This document shows, piece by piece, positions 27,341 through 35,905 of a stretch of 64,000 nucleotides of DNA; position 1 is the stretch's first letter; every line of letters begins with the position of its first letter. This stretch comes from Simplicispira lacusdiani. Its GTDB lineage: Bacteria > Pseudomonadota > Gammaproteobacteria > Burkholderiales > Burkholderiaceae_C. Below the pieces are notes generated by a model. That model did no database searches and had not been told where the DNA came from. It was given only the letters and a program-made list of their open reading frames with translations. The stretch covers positions 1 through 64,000 of the forward strand of contig NZ_QXGR01000009.1 of assembly GCF_003604195.1 (NCBI RefSeq), written 5' to 3'. The position numbers and the translations under genes were made by a program.

Positions 27341-29752
27341 ATGTCAAAGAACTCCGCTGCCGCTCCGGATGCCCCGGAGGCGGCCGTTTCGCTGCGGGTG
27401 CAGTGTACGCCCGAGGACCTGGGGGCGGAAGCGCTGCTGGACGATCCGCAGGAGTGGGCGTCTTTCGGGCGCCCCGCCGCCAGCGACGCGCCAGCGGGGG
27501 TCTGGGAGTCGCATGTCGTGGTCGAGGGCATGCACTGCGCCACCTGCGCCCTGACCATCGAGGATGCCCTGCGCGCCGTGCCTGGCGTGGAGCGCGCCGA
27601 GGTCAGCGCCGCCTCGCAACGCGCGCGCGTGGTCTGGCAATCGGGCCAGGTGCGACCCTCGCAGTGGCTGGAAGCGGTGCGCAAGGCCGGCTACCGTGCC
27701 TTGCCAGCCTTGGACGCCATTGCGCGCGACCAGCGCGTGCGCGAACACCGCCAGGCCTTGTGGCGCTGGCTGGTGGCGGGTTTCTGCATGATGCAGGTGA
27801 TGATGTACGCATGGCCGGCCTACGTGGCCGATCCGGGCGACCTCTCCGCCGAAATGGAGCAACTGCTGCGCTGGGCCTCCTGGGTCATCACCCTGCCCGT
27901 GATCTTCTTTGCCTGTGGGCCTTTCTTCTCCAGCGCGCTGCGCGACATCCGCCTGCGCCGCGTGAGCATGGACCTGCCGGTGGCGCTGGGCATGGCCATC
28001 ACTTTCGTGGTGAGCACGGCCGGAACCTTCGATCCCGACGGCGTGTTCGGGCGAGAGGTTTTCTACGACTCGCTCACCATGTTTGTCTTTTTCCTGCTCA
28101 CCGGCCGTTGGCTGGAGCTGCGCCTGCGCGACCGCACCGCGGGGGCGCTGGAAGCCGTGCTGAACCGCCTGCCCGCCAGCGTGGAACGGCGCGGCGCGGA
28201 TGGCGCCTTCGAGCGCGTCGCCGTGCGGCGGCTGGCGCCGGGCGATGTCGTGCGCGTGCTGGCGGGCGAGGCTTTCCCGGCCGATGGCGAGATCATCGAG
28301 GGCCAGACCCTCGCCGACGAGGCGCTGCTCACGGGAGAGTCCACGCCGGTGGTGCGGGGCGCCGGCAGCGCGGTCACGGCGGGTAGCTACAACCTGCAGG
28401 CGGCCGTGCTGGTGCGGGTGCAGGGCGTGGGCGCGGACACCCGTTTCGGTCAGATCGTGGCGTTGATGGAGAGCGCCTCGCTGCAGAAGCCCCGCTTGGC
28501 ACAGTTGGCCGACCGGGTGGCGCGTCCTTTCCTGGTGTTGGTTTTGCTCGCGGCGGCCCTGGCTGCACTGTGGTGGTGGCCCACCGATCCGGGCCGTGCG
28601 CTGATGGTGGCGGTGTCTGTGCTGATCGTGACCTGCCCGTGTGCTCTTTCGCTCGCCACGCCCGTGGCCATGTTGTCGGCGGCGGGCGCCCTGGCGCGCC
28701 AGGGTGTCCTGGTGCGCCGGTTGCAGGCGCTGGAGGCGTTGGCTTCGGTGGACACGGTGGTGTTCGACAAGACGGGCACCCTCACGCGTGACGGCATGGC
28801 CGTGCGCGGCGTACACCCTGCCGCAGGGCTGGCGGCCGAGGATGTGCTGGGTTTGGCTGCGGCGCTGGCTGGTCAGTCGCTGCACCCGGTTTCGCGCGCG
28901 TTGGTGGCGGCCGCAGCAGGCTCGGAGGGCTCGGGGCGCTGGCGGGTGGAGGACCTGAAGGAAGAAGCCGGCCTGGGTCTGAGCGCCCTGGTGCGCGAGG
29001 CGGGCGACGGATTGCCTGCGCGCCGCCTGCGGCTGGGGTCGGCTCGTCACGCGGGGGCGGTGGTGGATGGGAATGTGGCCACGCAGCAGGTGTTCCTGGC
29101 CTGCCTGGCTGAGGATGGCGCCGTCACGGAATTGGCGCGCTTCGACCTGAGCGAGGATCTGCGGCCTGAGTCGGCGCGGGTGATCCAGGCGCTGCGGCAA
29201 GAAGGTATGGAGGTGCTGCTGTTGTCGGGCGACCGGGCCGGGGCCGCAGCACGCGTGGCCGCGCAGGCCGGCATCGCGCGGTGGCGAGGGGATTGTTCGC
29301 CGCAGGACAAGCTGCAGGCGCTGCGCGAACTGCAGGCCCAGGGGCGGCAGGTGGCAATGGTGGGCGACGGCCTCAACGACGGGCCCGTGCTGGCCGGGGC
29401 CCATGTCTCGTTTGCCTTTGGCCGTGCCGTTCCGCTGGCGCAGTCGCGCTCCGACCTGGTGGTGCTTGGCGACGACCTCGCGCTGGTCGCCCAGGGAATA
29501 ACCCTTGCCCGGCGGACCTTACGGGTTGTGCGCCAGAATTTATGGTGGGCAGCCGGCTACAACGCGTTGTCGGTGCCGCTGGCCATCGCGGGCTACATGC
29601 CGGCCTGGCTGGCCGGGTTGGGCATGGCGCTGAGTTCCCTGCTGGTCGTGCTCAATGCCGCACGGCTGTCCCTGGCGTTGCCACCGCTGCCGGGTGATGG
29701 CGCCGGGTCGCTTTCCGTGCCTGCGCGGCAGGCCTCAGCCCAGATGGCCTGA
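27341..29752 (+). CDS. ccoI: Copper-translocating P-type ATPase for cbb3 oxidase assembly
   Basis: An 803-residue heavy-metal P1B-ATPase of the CcoI/FixI type, needed to supply copper for the cbb3 oxidase. After a ~60-residue N-terminal extension comes an HMA domain with the metal site MHCATC (around residue 64). The membrane metal motif CPCALSLATPVA (around residue 430), the phosphorylation site DKTGTLT (around residue 475) and the hinge GDGLNDGPVL (around residue 675) are intact. About eight membrane segments are apparent. It heads the ccoI-S-N-O-Q-P cluster. Context favours CcoI over a general CopA exporter. Confidence 0.94.
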   Translation: MSKNSAAAPDAPEAAVSLRVQCTPEDLGAEALLDDPQEWASFGRPAASDAPAGVWESHVVVEGMHCATCALTIEDALRAVPGVERAEVSAASQRARVVWQSGQVRPSQWLEAVRKAGYRALPALDAIARDQRVREHRQALWRWLVAGFCMMQVMMYAWPAYVADPGDLSAEMEQLLRWASWVITLPVIFFACGPFFSSALRDIRLRRVSMDLPVALGMAITFVVSTAGTFDPDGVFGREVFYDSLTMFVFFLLTGRWLELRLRDRTAGALEAVLNRLPASVERRGADGAFERVAVRRLAPGDVVRVLAGEAFPADGEIIEGQTLADEALLTGESTPVVRGAGSAVTAGSYNLQAAVLVRVQGVGADTRFGQIVALMESASLQKPRLAQLADRVARPFLVLVLLAAALAALWWWPTDPGRALMVAVSVLIVTCPCALSLATPVAMLSAAGALARQGVLVRRLQALEALASVDTVVFDKTGTLTRDGMAVRGVHPAAGLAAEDVLGLAAALAGQSLHPVSRALVAAAAGSEGSGRWRVEDLKEEAGLGLSALVREAGDGLPARRLRLGSARHAGAVVDGNVATQQVFLACLAEDGAVTELARFDLSEDLRPESARVIQALRQEGMEVLLLSGDRAGAAARVAAQAGIARWRGDCSPQDKLQALRELQAQGRQVAMVGDGLNDGPVLAGAHVSFAFGRAVPLAQSRSDLVVLGDDLALVAQGITLARRTLRVVRQNLWWAAGYNALSVPLAIAGYMPAWLAGLGMALSSLLVVLNAARLSLALPPLPGDGAGSLSVPARQASAQMA

Positions 29753-29770
29753 CCCCGTGGAGATTGCACT

Positions 29771-29908
29771 GTGGACATTCTTTATCTCTTGATTCCCCTG
29801 TCGGTGGCCTTGGTGCTGCTGGTTCTGCTAGGGCTGTGGTGGGCGGTCTACCGTGGCCAGTTCGAGAACGTGGAGCAAGAAGGCGAACGCATTCTTCGGG
29901 ATGGTTGA
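29771..29908 (+). CDS. ccoS: cbb3-type cytochrome oxidase assembly protein CcoS
   Basis: A 45-residue protein starting with GTG. One membrane segment (residues 3-25, ILYLLIPLSVALVLLVLLG) is followed by WWAVYRGQFENVEQEGERIL, the typical CcoS pattern of a short helix, a Trp-rich boundary and an acidic tail. CcoS is needed for cofactor insertion into the cbb3 oxidase. It begins 18 bases after ccoI. The TGA stop is embedded in the FNR-like box that precedes ccoN. Confidence 0.9.
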   Translation: MDILYLLIPLSVALVLLVLLGLWWAVYRGQFENVEQEGERILRDG

Positions 29909-29918
29909 CACGGGTCAA
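29905..29918. promoter_or_regulatory. FNR/ANR-type box upstream of ccoN
   Basis: TTGACACGGGTCAA is a fully symmetric variant (TTGAC-N4-GTCAA) of the FNR consensus, 53 bases before the ccoN start. It overlaps the ccoS stop codon and suggests a separate oxygen-controlled promoter for ccoNOQP. Confidence 0.72.
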
Positions 29919-29971
29919 CATAACAACATTCCTAGTAAGGTTAATATTTCCGCAGAACTAAGAGGTGACCA

Positions 29972-31414
29972 ATGGATTCTCCAAAACAAGCAAGTGCTGC
30001 GCATTACAACGATACCGTTGTGCGCCAGTTTTCGATCATGGCCGTGGTCTGGGGGGTAGTTGGCATGCTGGTGGGCGTGTTCATCGCCGCACAGCTAGCC
30101 TGGCCTGAACTCAACTTCGGCATCCCATGGCTCAGCTATGGGCGCCTGCGACCGCTGCATACGAACGCGGTGATTTTTGCCTTCGGCGGTTGCGCGCTGT
30201 TCGGCACCAGCTACTACGTGGTCCAGCGTACCAGCCAGGTGCGCCTGTTTGCCGGCCCCCTGGCTTCCTTCACCTTCTGGGGCTGGCAGCTGGTCATCCT
30301 GGCGGCCGCCATCTCCTTGCCGCTGGGCTACACCAGCGGCAAGGAATACGCCGAACTCGAATGGCCCATCGACATCCTGATCACGCTGGTCTGGGTGTCG
30401 TATGCCATCGTGTTCTTCGGCACGATCGGCATCCGCAAGGTCAAGCACATCTATGTGGCCAACTGGTTCTACGGCGCGTTCATCCTCGCGGTGGCCGTGC
30501 TGCACCTGGTCAACAGTGCCGCCATTCCGGTCGAGCTGATGAAGAGCTACTCGGCCTATGCCGGCGTGCAGGACGCCATGGTGCAGTGGTGGTATGGCCA
30601 CAATGCCGTGGGCTTCTTCCTCACGGCGGGCTTCCTGGGCATGATGTACTACTTCATCCCCAAGCAGGCTGGCCGTCCGGTGTACAGCTACCGCCTGTCC
30701 ATCGTGCACTTCTGGGCGCTGATCTTCACCTACATGTGGGCGGGTCCGCACCACCTGCACTACACCGCGCTGCCCGACTGGACGCAATCCGTGGGCATGA
30801 CTTTCTCCCTGATCCTGCTGGCTCCCAGCTGGGGCGGCATGATCAACGGCATCATGACCTTGTCGGGTGCCTGGCACAAGCTGCGTGACGACCCCATCCT
30901 GCGTTTCCTGATCGTGTCGCTGTCGTTCTACGGCATGTCCACGTTCGAAGGCCCGATGATGTCCATCAAGACCGTCAACGCGCTGTCGCACTACACCGAC
31001 TGGACCGTGGGCCATGTGCACTCCGGCGCCCTCGGCTGGGTGGGCCTGATCACCATGGGCTCGCTGTACTACCTGGTGCCCCGCCTGTTCGGCCGTGAAA
31101 AGATGCACTCCATCAAGGCCATCGAAATCCACTTCTGGCTGGCCACCATCGGCATCGTGCTGTACATCGCCGCCATGTGGATCGCCGGTGTGATGCAGGG
31201 TCTGATGTGGCGCGCCGTCAATGCCGATGGCACGCTGACCTACACCTTCGTCGAGAGCGTGAAGGCCACCTATCCGTTCTACGTGATCCGCGTGGCCGGT
31301 GGTCTGCTGTACCTCGGCGGCATGGTGATCATGGCCTGGAACGTCTGGATGACGGCCATTTCGGGCCGTTCGGTGGCGGTGGCCATCCCCGCTGTCCAGC
31401 CCGCACACGCCTGA
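29972..31414 (+). CDS. ccoN: cbb3-type cytochrome c oxidase subunit I
   Basis: The 480-residue catalytic subunit of the high-affinity oxidase, with twelve or so membrane helices. Histidine ligands for the low-spin heme, heme b3 and CuB are visible in [16 protein letters not shown] (around residue 54), [13 protein letters not shown] (around residue 207), [13 protein letters not shown] (around residue 258) and [19 protein letters not shown] (around residues 340-358). It reduces oxygen to water in the inner membrane. TAAGAGGTGACC precedes the ATG. ccoO starts 18 bases after the stop. Confidence 0.98.
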   Translation: MDSPKQASAAHYNDTVVRQFSIMAVVWGVVGMLVGVFIAAQLAWPELNFGIPWLSYGRLRPLHTNAVIFAFGGCALFGTSYYVVQRTSQVRLFAGPLASFTFWGWQLVILAAAISLPLGYTSGKEYAELEWPIDILITLVWVSYAIVFFGTIGIRKVKHIYVANWFYGAFILAVAVLHLVNSAAIPVELMKSYSAYAGVQDAMVQWWYGHNAVGFFLTAGFLGMMYYFIPKQAGRPVYSYRLSIVHFWALIFTYMWAGPHHLHYTALPDWTQSVGMTFSLILLAPSWGGMINGIMTLSGAWHKLRDDPILRFLIVSLSFYGMSTFEGPMMSIKTVNALSHYTDWTVGHVHSGALGWVGLITMGSLYYLVPRLFGREKMHSIKAIEIHFWLATIGIVLYIAAMWIAGVMQGLMWRAVNADGTLTYTFVESVKATYPFYVIRVAGGLLYLGGMVIMAWNVWMTAISGRSVAVAIPAVQPAHA

Positions 31415-31432
31415 GATTCGAGGTAACCATAC

Positions 31433-32059
31433 ATGTCCAATAACAATGCTTCGACGGGTTTCAGCCACGAAACGGTGGAAACCAATAACTTCCTGATGAT
31501 CATCCTGATCGTCCTGGTCATCGCCGTGGGCGGGCTGGTGGAAATCGTTCCGCTGTTCTTCCAGAAGTCGACGACCGAGGCGGTCAAGGGGGTGGAGCCC
31601 TACGCTCCGCTGCAGCTGATGGGCCGCGATGTCTATCTGCGCGAGGGCTGCTACAACTGCCATTCGCAGATGATCCGCCCCTTCCGTGCCGAGACCCTGC
31701 GCTATGGCCACTACTCCGTGGCGGGTGAATTCGTCTACGACCACCCGTTCCAGTGGGGCAGCAAGCGGACCGGTCCCGACCTGCATCGCGTGGGTGGCAA
31801 GTACAGCGACGAATGGCACCGCATCCACCTGAACAACCCGCGTGACGTGGTGCCCGAATCCAACATGCCTTCCTACCCCTGGCTGGAAAAGAACGCGGTG
31901 GATCCGACAGCCGTGGCACCGCGCATGAAGGCGCTGCGCAAGGTGGGCGTTCCCTATACGGATGCGCAGATTGCCGCCGCCGCCGATGAGGTGAAGGGCA
32001 AGACCGAGATGGATGCCCTGGTGGCCTATCTCCAGGTCATGGGCCGCGCGCTCAAGTAA
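31433..32059 (+). CDS. ccoO: cbb3-type cytochrome c oxidase subunit II (monoheme)
   Basis: A 208-residue membrane-anchored cytochrome c subunit. One N-terminal helix (around residues 20-42) is followed by a single heme site CYNCHSQM starting at residue 73, with a Met ligand expected in the C-terminal half ([10 protein letters not shown]). It passes electrons from CcoP to CcoN. The length is standard. It lies between ccoN and ccoQ with short gaps. Confidence 0.97.
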   Translation: MSNNNASTGFSHETVETNNFLMIILIVLVIAVGGLVEIVPLFFQKSTTEAVKGVEPYAPLQLMGRDVYLREGCYNCHSQMIRPFRAETLRYGHYSVAGEFVYDHPFQWGSKRTGPDLHRVGGKYSDEWHRIHLNNPRDVVPESNMPSYPWLEKNAVDPTAVAPRMKALRKVGVPYTDAQIAAAADEVKGKTEMDALVAYLQVMGRALK

Positions 32060-32073
32060 GAGGAGATTCCACC

Positions 32074-32211
32074 ATGGACATCACCACGATGCGCATCGTT
32101 TTCACGCTGCTGTCGTTCGCCTGTTTCGCAGGTATCTGGGTCTGGGCGTACTCGCGCCGCAACCAGAGCCGGTTCGACGAGGCGGCGCAGCTCCCATTCG
32201 CACAAGAATGA
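32074..32211 (+). CDS. ccoQ: cbb3-type oxidase small subunit CcoQ
   Basis: A 45-residue single-helix protein (MDITTMRIVFTLLSFACFAG, then IWVWAYSRRNQSRFDEAA). The helix followed by a YSRRN boundary and an acidic tail is the usual CcoQ/FixQ pattern. It stabilises the oxidase complex. AGGAGATTCCACC precedes the ATG, 14 bases after ccoO. Confidence 0.92.
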   Translation: MDITTMRIVFTLLSFACFAGIWVWAYSRRNQSRFDEAAQLPFAQE

Positions 32212-32235
32212 TCACCACCAGAACGAGAACAACCC

Positions 32236-33156
32236 ATGAGTGACTTCACTAGCAATTTCTGGTCGGTTTATGTGGCCGGCCTGACCCTCGTCAGCATCAT
32301 CGCCTGCGCGCTGCTTCTCTGGATCACCGCACGCAAGAAGGTCGTGGCCACGGCTGACAACACCACGGGCCATGTCTGGGACGAAGACCTGACGGAGATG
32401 AACAATCCCATGCCCCGTTGGTGGATGTGGATGTTCGTCATCACCATCGTCTTCGGGCTGGGCTACCTTGCGCTTTATCCAGGCCTTGGCACTTTCGCTG
32501 GCCAGCTGGGCTGGTCGCAGCTGGGCGAGTACAAGCAGGAAATGGCCAAGGGCCAAGCACAGATCGAGCCGTTGTACGCCCGCTTCGCTTCGATGAAGCC
32601 GGAAGAGGTGGCGGGCGATGCCCAGGCCATGGCCATCGGCGAGCGCCTGTTCATGAACAACTGCGCGCAGTGCCATGGTTCCGATGCGCGGGGCAGCAAG
32701 GGCTTCCCCAGCCTGACCGATGGCGACTGGCTGCACGGGGGCTCGCCCGAGAAGATCAGCGAGACCCTGCACCAAGGCCGTGTCGGCAACATGCCTCCCA
32801 TGGCCGCCGCGGTTGGCACGGCAGAGGATGTCCGCAATGTGGCGCACTACGTGATGAGTCTGTCGGGCAGCCCGCACGACTCGGTGCGCGCGTCGCAAGG
32901 CCAGGCCAAGTTCGCGGCTTGCGCCGCGTGCCATGGCATGGACGGCAAGGGTAATCAGGCTCTGGGAGCCCCTAACCTGACTGATGACATCTGGCTGCAC
33001 GGCTGGGGCGAAGCTGCCATCACGGCTATGATCAACAACGGCAAGGTCAACGAGATGCCCGCCCAGGCCGGCAAGCTGACCGATGCCCAACTCGGTGTGC
33101 TGACTGCTTACGTCTGGAGCCTCTCCAACAAGTCGTCGGGCGCTGCTGCCCGCTGA
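32236..33156 (+). CDS. ccoP: cbb3-type cytochrome c oxidase subunit III (diheme)
   Basis: A 306-residue diheme cytochrome c. The N-terminus holds one or two hydrophobic helices (the second around residues 58-80, after MPRWWMWMFV). Heme sites are CAQCH at residues 143-147 and CAACH at 229-233. CcoP takes electrons from soluble cytochromes or bc1 and passes them to CcoO. It is the last gene before a strong terminator, so the oxidase operon is closed here. Confidence 0.97.
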   Translation: MSDFTSNFWSVYVAGLTLVSIIACALLLWITARKKVVATADNTTGHVWDEDLTEMNNPMPRWWMWMFVITIVFGLGYLALYPGLGTFAGQLGWSQLGEYKQEMAKGQAQIEPLYARFASMKPEEVAGDAQAMAIGERLFMNNCAQCHGSDARGSKGFPSLTDGDWLHGGSPEKISETLHQGRVGNMPPMAAAVGTAEDVRNVAHYVMSLSGSPHDSVRASQGQAKFAACAACHGMDGKGNQALGAPNLTDDIWLHGWGEAAITAMINNGKVNEMPAQAGKLTDAQLGVLTAYVWSLSNKSSGAAAR

Positions 33157-33168
33157 GACTGTGCTGGC

Positions 33169-33200
33169 AACGGTGGTGCCCATGGCACCACCGTTTTTTT
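33169..33200 (+). terminator. Rho-independent terminator after ccoP
   Basis: AACGGTGGTGCC at 33169-33180 pairs with GGCACCACCGTT at 33184-33195, followed by seven T residues. Read-through would be needed for ccoG expression from the ccoN promoter. Confidence 0.92.
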
Positions 33201-33235
33201 GTTTCCAAGCCAGTCTGTTCCGAGAAAAAAACGCC

Positions 33236-34663
33236 ATGAATACCCCCAGCGGGAAGCCCCGCAAGGTGATTCCCATCGCGTCCACCGGCGGTGAAGCGGT
33301 TTCACTGTACGAGGCGCAGAAAAAAGTCTACCCACGCTCCATCAGCGGTTTCTTTGCCCGCTGGCGCTGGCTGATGGTGTTTTTCACCCAGTTGGTGTTC
33401 TACGGACTGCCCTGGCTGGAGTGGGGCCAGCGCCAGATGGTGCTGTTCGATCTGGGGGCGCGCCGCTTCTATATCTTCGGACTCGTCCTGTATCCGCAGG
33501 ATTTCATCTACCTCACCGGCCTGCTGATCATTTCGGCGCTGTCGCTGTTCCTCTTCACGGCGGTGGCCGGGCGGCTGTGGTGCGGTTTTGCCTGCCCGCA
33601 GACGGTCTACACCGAGATCTTCATGTGGATAGAACACAAGATCGAGGGAGACCGCAGCGCGCGGCTGCGGCTGGACAATAGCCCCTGGACCTTCGAGAAG
33701 ACCTGGAAGAAGTCGCTCAAGCAATTCGTCTGGGTGCTGTTCTCGCTGTGGACGGGCTTCACCTTCGTGGGCTATTTCGTTCCGATCCGCGAATTGGGCA
33801 TCGAATTGCTGGCCCTGCAGGGTACTTGGCAGATCTTCTGGGTGGGCTTCTACGGTTTCGCCACCTACGGCAATGCAGGCTTCCTGCGCGAGCAGGTCTG
33901 CAAATACATGTGCCCGTATGCGCGCTTCCAGAGCGCCATGTTCGACCCCGACACCCTCATCGTGACCTACGACGAAGCACGGGGCGAGCAGCGTGGTCCG
34001 CGCGTCAAGACCGTTGACTACAAGGCCAAGGGTCTGGGCGATTGCATCGACTGCACGCTGTGTGTGCAAGTCTGCCCCACCGGTATCGACATCCGTAACG
34101 GCCTGCAATACGAATGCATTGGCTGTGGCCTGTGTGTGGACGCGTGCAACAGCGTCATGGACAAGATGAACTACCCGCGCGGGCTCATCCGTTTCTCCAC
34201 GCAGAATGGCGTGGCCCAGGGATGGAGCAAGGCACAGATACTGCGCCGCGTACTGCGTCCGCGTGTGCTGATTTATACCGCCATCTTGCTGGCGCTGTGC
34301 GTGGCCCTGCTGGCCAGCTTGGTGGTGCGCACGCCGCTCAAGGTGGATGTGGTGCGCGACCGCGCGGCCCTCTCGCGCATCGTGGCCGGCGGCAAGCTCG
34401 AAAACATCTATCGCCTGCAGATCATGAACGCCACCGAGGCTGGGCAGCGCTACCGCATCGCGGCGCGCGGTCTGGAGGGCCTGGAGCTGGCCTCCGAAGC
34501 GGAGTTCGAGATCGATGCCGCAGAGTCGCGCTGGGTGGTCGTGCGCCTGCAGATTCCGTATGGTTCGGTGCCCTCCGGTTCGCATGCCGTGCACTTCGAC
34601 ATCGAGGCAGTGGGTGCGGGCGCACGGGTCACTGAAAAATCGGTGTTCCTCGTGCCCCGCTGA
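33236..34663 (+). CDS. ccoG: Cytochrome c oxidase accessory protein CcoG (FixG/RdxA)
   Basis: A 475-residue membrane iron-sulfur protein. It has about five membrane helices, CKYMCPYARFQSAMFDPDTL near residue 225, then two ferredoxin-type 4Fe-4S motifs, CIDCTLCVQVCPTGID and CIGCGLCVDACNSVMD (around residues 271-310), and a C-terminal periplasmic Ig-like FixG domain. CcoG acts in copper(II) reduction for cbb3 assembly. The start at 33236 fits the family. ccoH follows after 46 bases. Confidence 0.95.
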   Translation: MNTPSGKPRKVIPIASTGGEAVSLYEAQKKVYPRSISGFFARWRWLMVFFTQLVFYGLPWLEWGQRQMVLFDLGARRFYIFGLVLYPQDFIYLTGLLIISALSLFLFTAVAGRLWCGFACPQTVYTEIFMWIEHKIEGDRSARLRLDNSPWTFEKTWKKSLKQFVWVLFSLWTGFTFVGYFVPIRELGIELLALQGTWQIFWVGFYGFATYGNAGFLREQVCKYMCPYARFQSAMFDPDTLIVTYDEARGEQRGPRVKTVDYKAKGLGDCIDCTLCVQVCPTGIDIRNGLQYECIGCGLCVDACNSVMDKMNYPRGLIRFSTQNGVAQGWSKAQILRRVLRPRVLIYTAILLALCVALLASLVVRTPLKVDVVRDRAALSRIVAGGKLENIYRLQIMNATEAGQRYRIAARGLEGLELASEAEFEIDAAESRWVVVRLQIPYGSVPSGSHAVHFDIEAVGAGARVTEKSVFLVPR

Positions 34664-34709
34664 GCATGGGCCGCAGTGCTACGCGCAACCTTTCCTGGAA
34701 AATTTCACC

Positions 34710-34982
34710 ATGACAACACCCTCCGCAAACAAACCCGCCAATCCTCCCTGGTGGAAGTTCGGTTATGTCTGGCTGATCGTGGCGGGCCCCGCCATCGTCA
34801 TCGTGGCGGGTATCGTGACCCTCTGGATCGCCGTGCGAATGCCTGACCCCGTGGTGGCGGAGGACTATTACCGGCGTGGCGTGGAGATCAACAAAACGCT
34901 GGAGAATCCGGACACGGCCCTGTTGCCGGCCATGAAGGGTCGCAACCATGCGGCCACTCCCGAAGGGGACAAGCCCCGCTAG
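34710..34982 (+). CDS. ccoH: FixH-family protein (CcoH-like)
   Basis: A 90-residue protein with one N-terminal membrane helix (around residues 18-43) after PPWWKFGYVWL, then AVRMPDPVVAEDYYRRGVEIN, the conserved FixH stretch. It is shorter than many FixH proteins, which carry a longer periplasmic domain. CcoH helps stabilise the cbb3 complex with CcoP. It lies directly after ccoG. Confidence 0.85.
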   Translation: MTTPSANKPANPPWWKFGYVWLIVAGPAIVIVAGIVTLWIAVRMPDPVVAEDYYRRGVEINKTLENPDTALLPAMKGRNHAATPEGDKPR

Positions 34983-35042
34983 GGGAGGCTGCACGACAGC
35001 GGCCGCACCGACACCCTGACAATGACGCAAGGAGACGATTCG

Positions 35043-35324
35043 ATGTGGAGCCAACGTTTGATGTGGATTGCCTGGCCTGCCTTCCTGATGGCGGGCGTGC
35101 TGGAAATGCTGGTTTTCGCCATGGTGGACCCGCAGGACCTCCAATGGTTTGGCCATCCGCTGGCGTTGTCCCGGGCGGCTGTGTACACCGCCGCCTTCTT
35201 CGTCTTCTGGTTCGTGGCCATGGCTTCCAGCGCCTTGACCACCTTGCTTGCCATGTCGCCCTTCGAGGTCAATCGCTGCCCGGTGCCGGAAGGGGCTCGT
35301 CCTGGCGATTGCCGCAAATCGTGA
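35043..35324 (+). CDS. Conserved small membrane protein of the cco cluster, function unknown
   Basis: A 93-residue protein with two predicted membrane helices (around residues 5-25 and 43-72), an acidic/aromatic loop between them, and a C-terminal tail with two cysteines (NRCPVPEGARPGDCRKS). GGAG eight bases before the ATG at 35043 decides the start over an ATG 21 bases upstream. It follows ccoH on the same strand and probably belongs to the same unit. The paired cysteines and the location suggest a role in cbb3 or copper assembly, but I do not recognise a named family. Confidence 0.8.
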   Translation: MWSQRLMWIAWPAFLMAGVLEMLVFAMVDPQDLQWFGHPLALSRAAVYTAAFFVFWFVAMASSALTTLLAMSPFEVNRCPVPEGARPGDCRKS

Positions 35325-35395
35325 TCGTCCCTGGCGCATGAGCGTGGCCATGTGCTCCGGGCCCCTTTCTTGTTCGACCTCCCAAGAGTTTCGTG

Positions 35396-35905
35396 ATGAC
35401 CGAACCTGACCGTTTCCAGTTCAGCACCTGTGATTTGTGCGACGCGCACAAAGCCGACGACAGCGGTGCCTTTCGCGTACTGCCGCCTGTGTTCACGGCC
35501 TACGGTGCTGTCGCGGCGTTCGCTGGGCCCGTGAGCACGGTCAAGTGCTTTGAAGACAACACTCTGGTCAAGGCCGCCGTGGATTCGCCGGGCCATGGCC
35601 GGGTGCTCGTGGTCGATGGCGGCGGGTCATTGCGCCGTGCCCTGGTGGGCGGGAACCTGGCCGCAGCCGCGGCGCGCAATGGTTGGGCGGGGGTGGTGGT
35701 CAATGGCTGCGTGCGCGACGTGGCCGAACTCAATGCCGCCGATGTTGGCATCCGCGCCCTGGCGTTGATGCCGCTGCCCACGGAAAAGCGCAATGAAGGG
35801 CAGCGCGACGTTGTGGTGCAGATCCAGGGCATCTGGGTGCGGCCAGGCGACTGGCTTTACGCCGATGCCGATGGCATGGTGGTCAGCGCGACATCACTGC
35901 ACTGA
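35396..35905 (+). CDS. rraA: RraA-family protein (RNase E inhibitor homologue or HMG aldolase)
   Basis: A 169-residue single-domain protein. The family core reads [20 protein letters not shown] (around residue 76) and [16 protein letters not shown] (around residue 99), with [15 protein letters not shown] following. These residues are shared by RraA, which restrains RNase E, and by 4-hydroxy-4-methyl-2-oxoglutarate aldolases. RraA-like proteins of this length are usually annotated as RNase E regulators; both roles remain open. A GTG three bases upstream is an alternative start. Its 3' end overlaps the convergent transporter gene by 12 bases. Confidence 0.88.
   Translation: MTEPDRFQFSTCDLCDAHKADDSGAFRVLPPVFTAYGAVAAFAGPVSTVKCFEDNTLVKAAVDSPGHGRVLVVDGGGSLRRALVGGNLAAAAARNGWAGVVVNGCVRDVAELNAADVGIRALALMPLPTEKRNEGQRDVVVQIQGIWVRPGDWLYADADGMVVSATSLH

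Noticed and set aside
29853..30059. A 68-codon frame across the ccoS end and the ccoN start.
   Set aside because: It overlaps both real genes and the FNR box in another frame and has no family features; the 45-residue ccoS frame explains the region.
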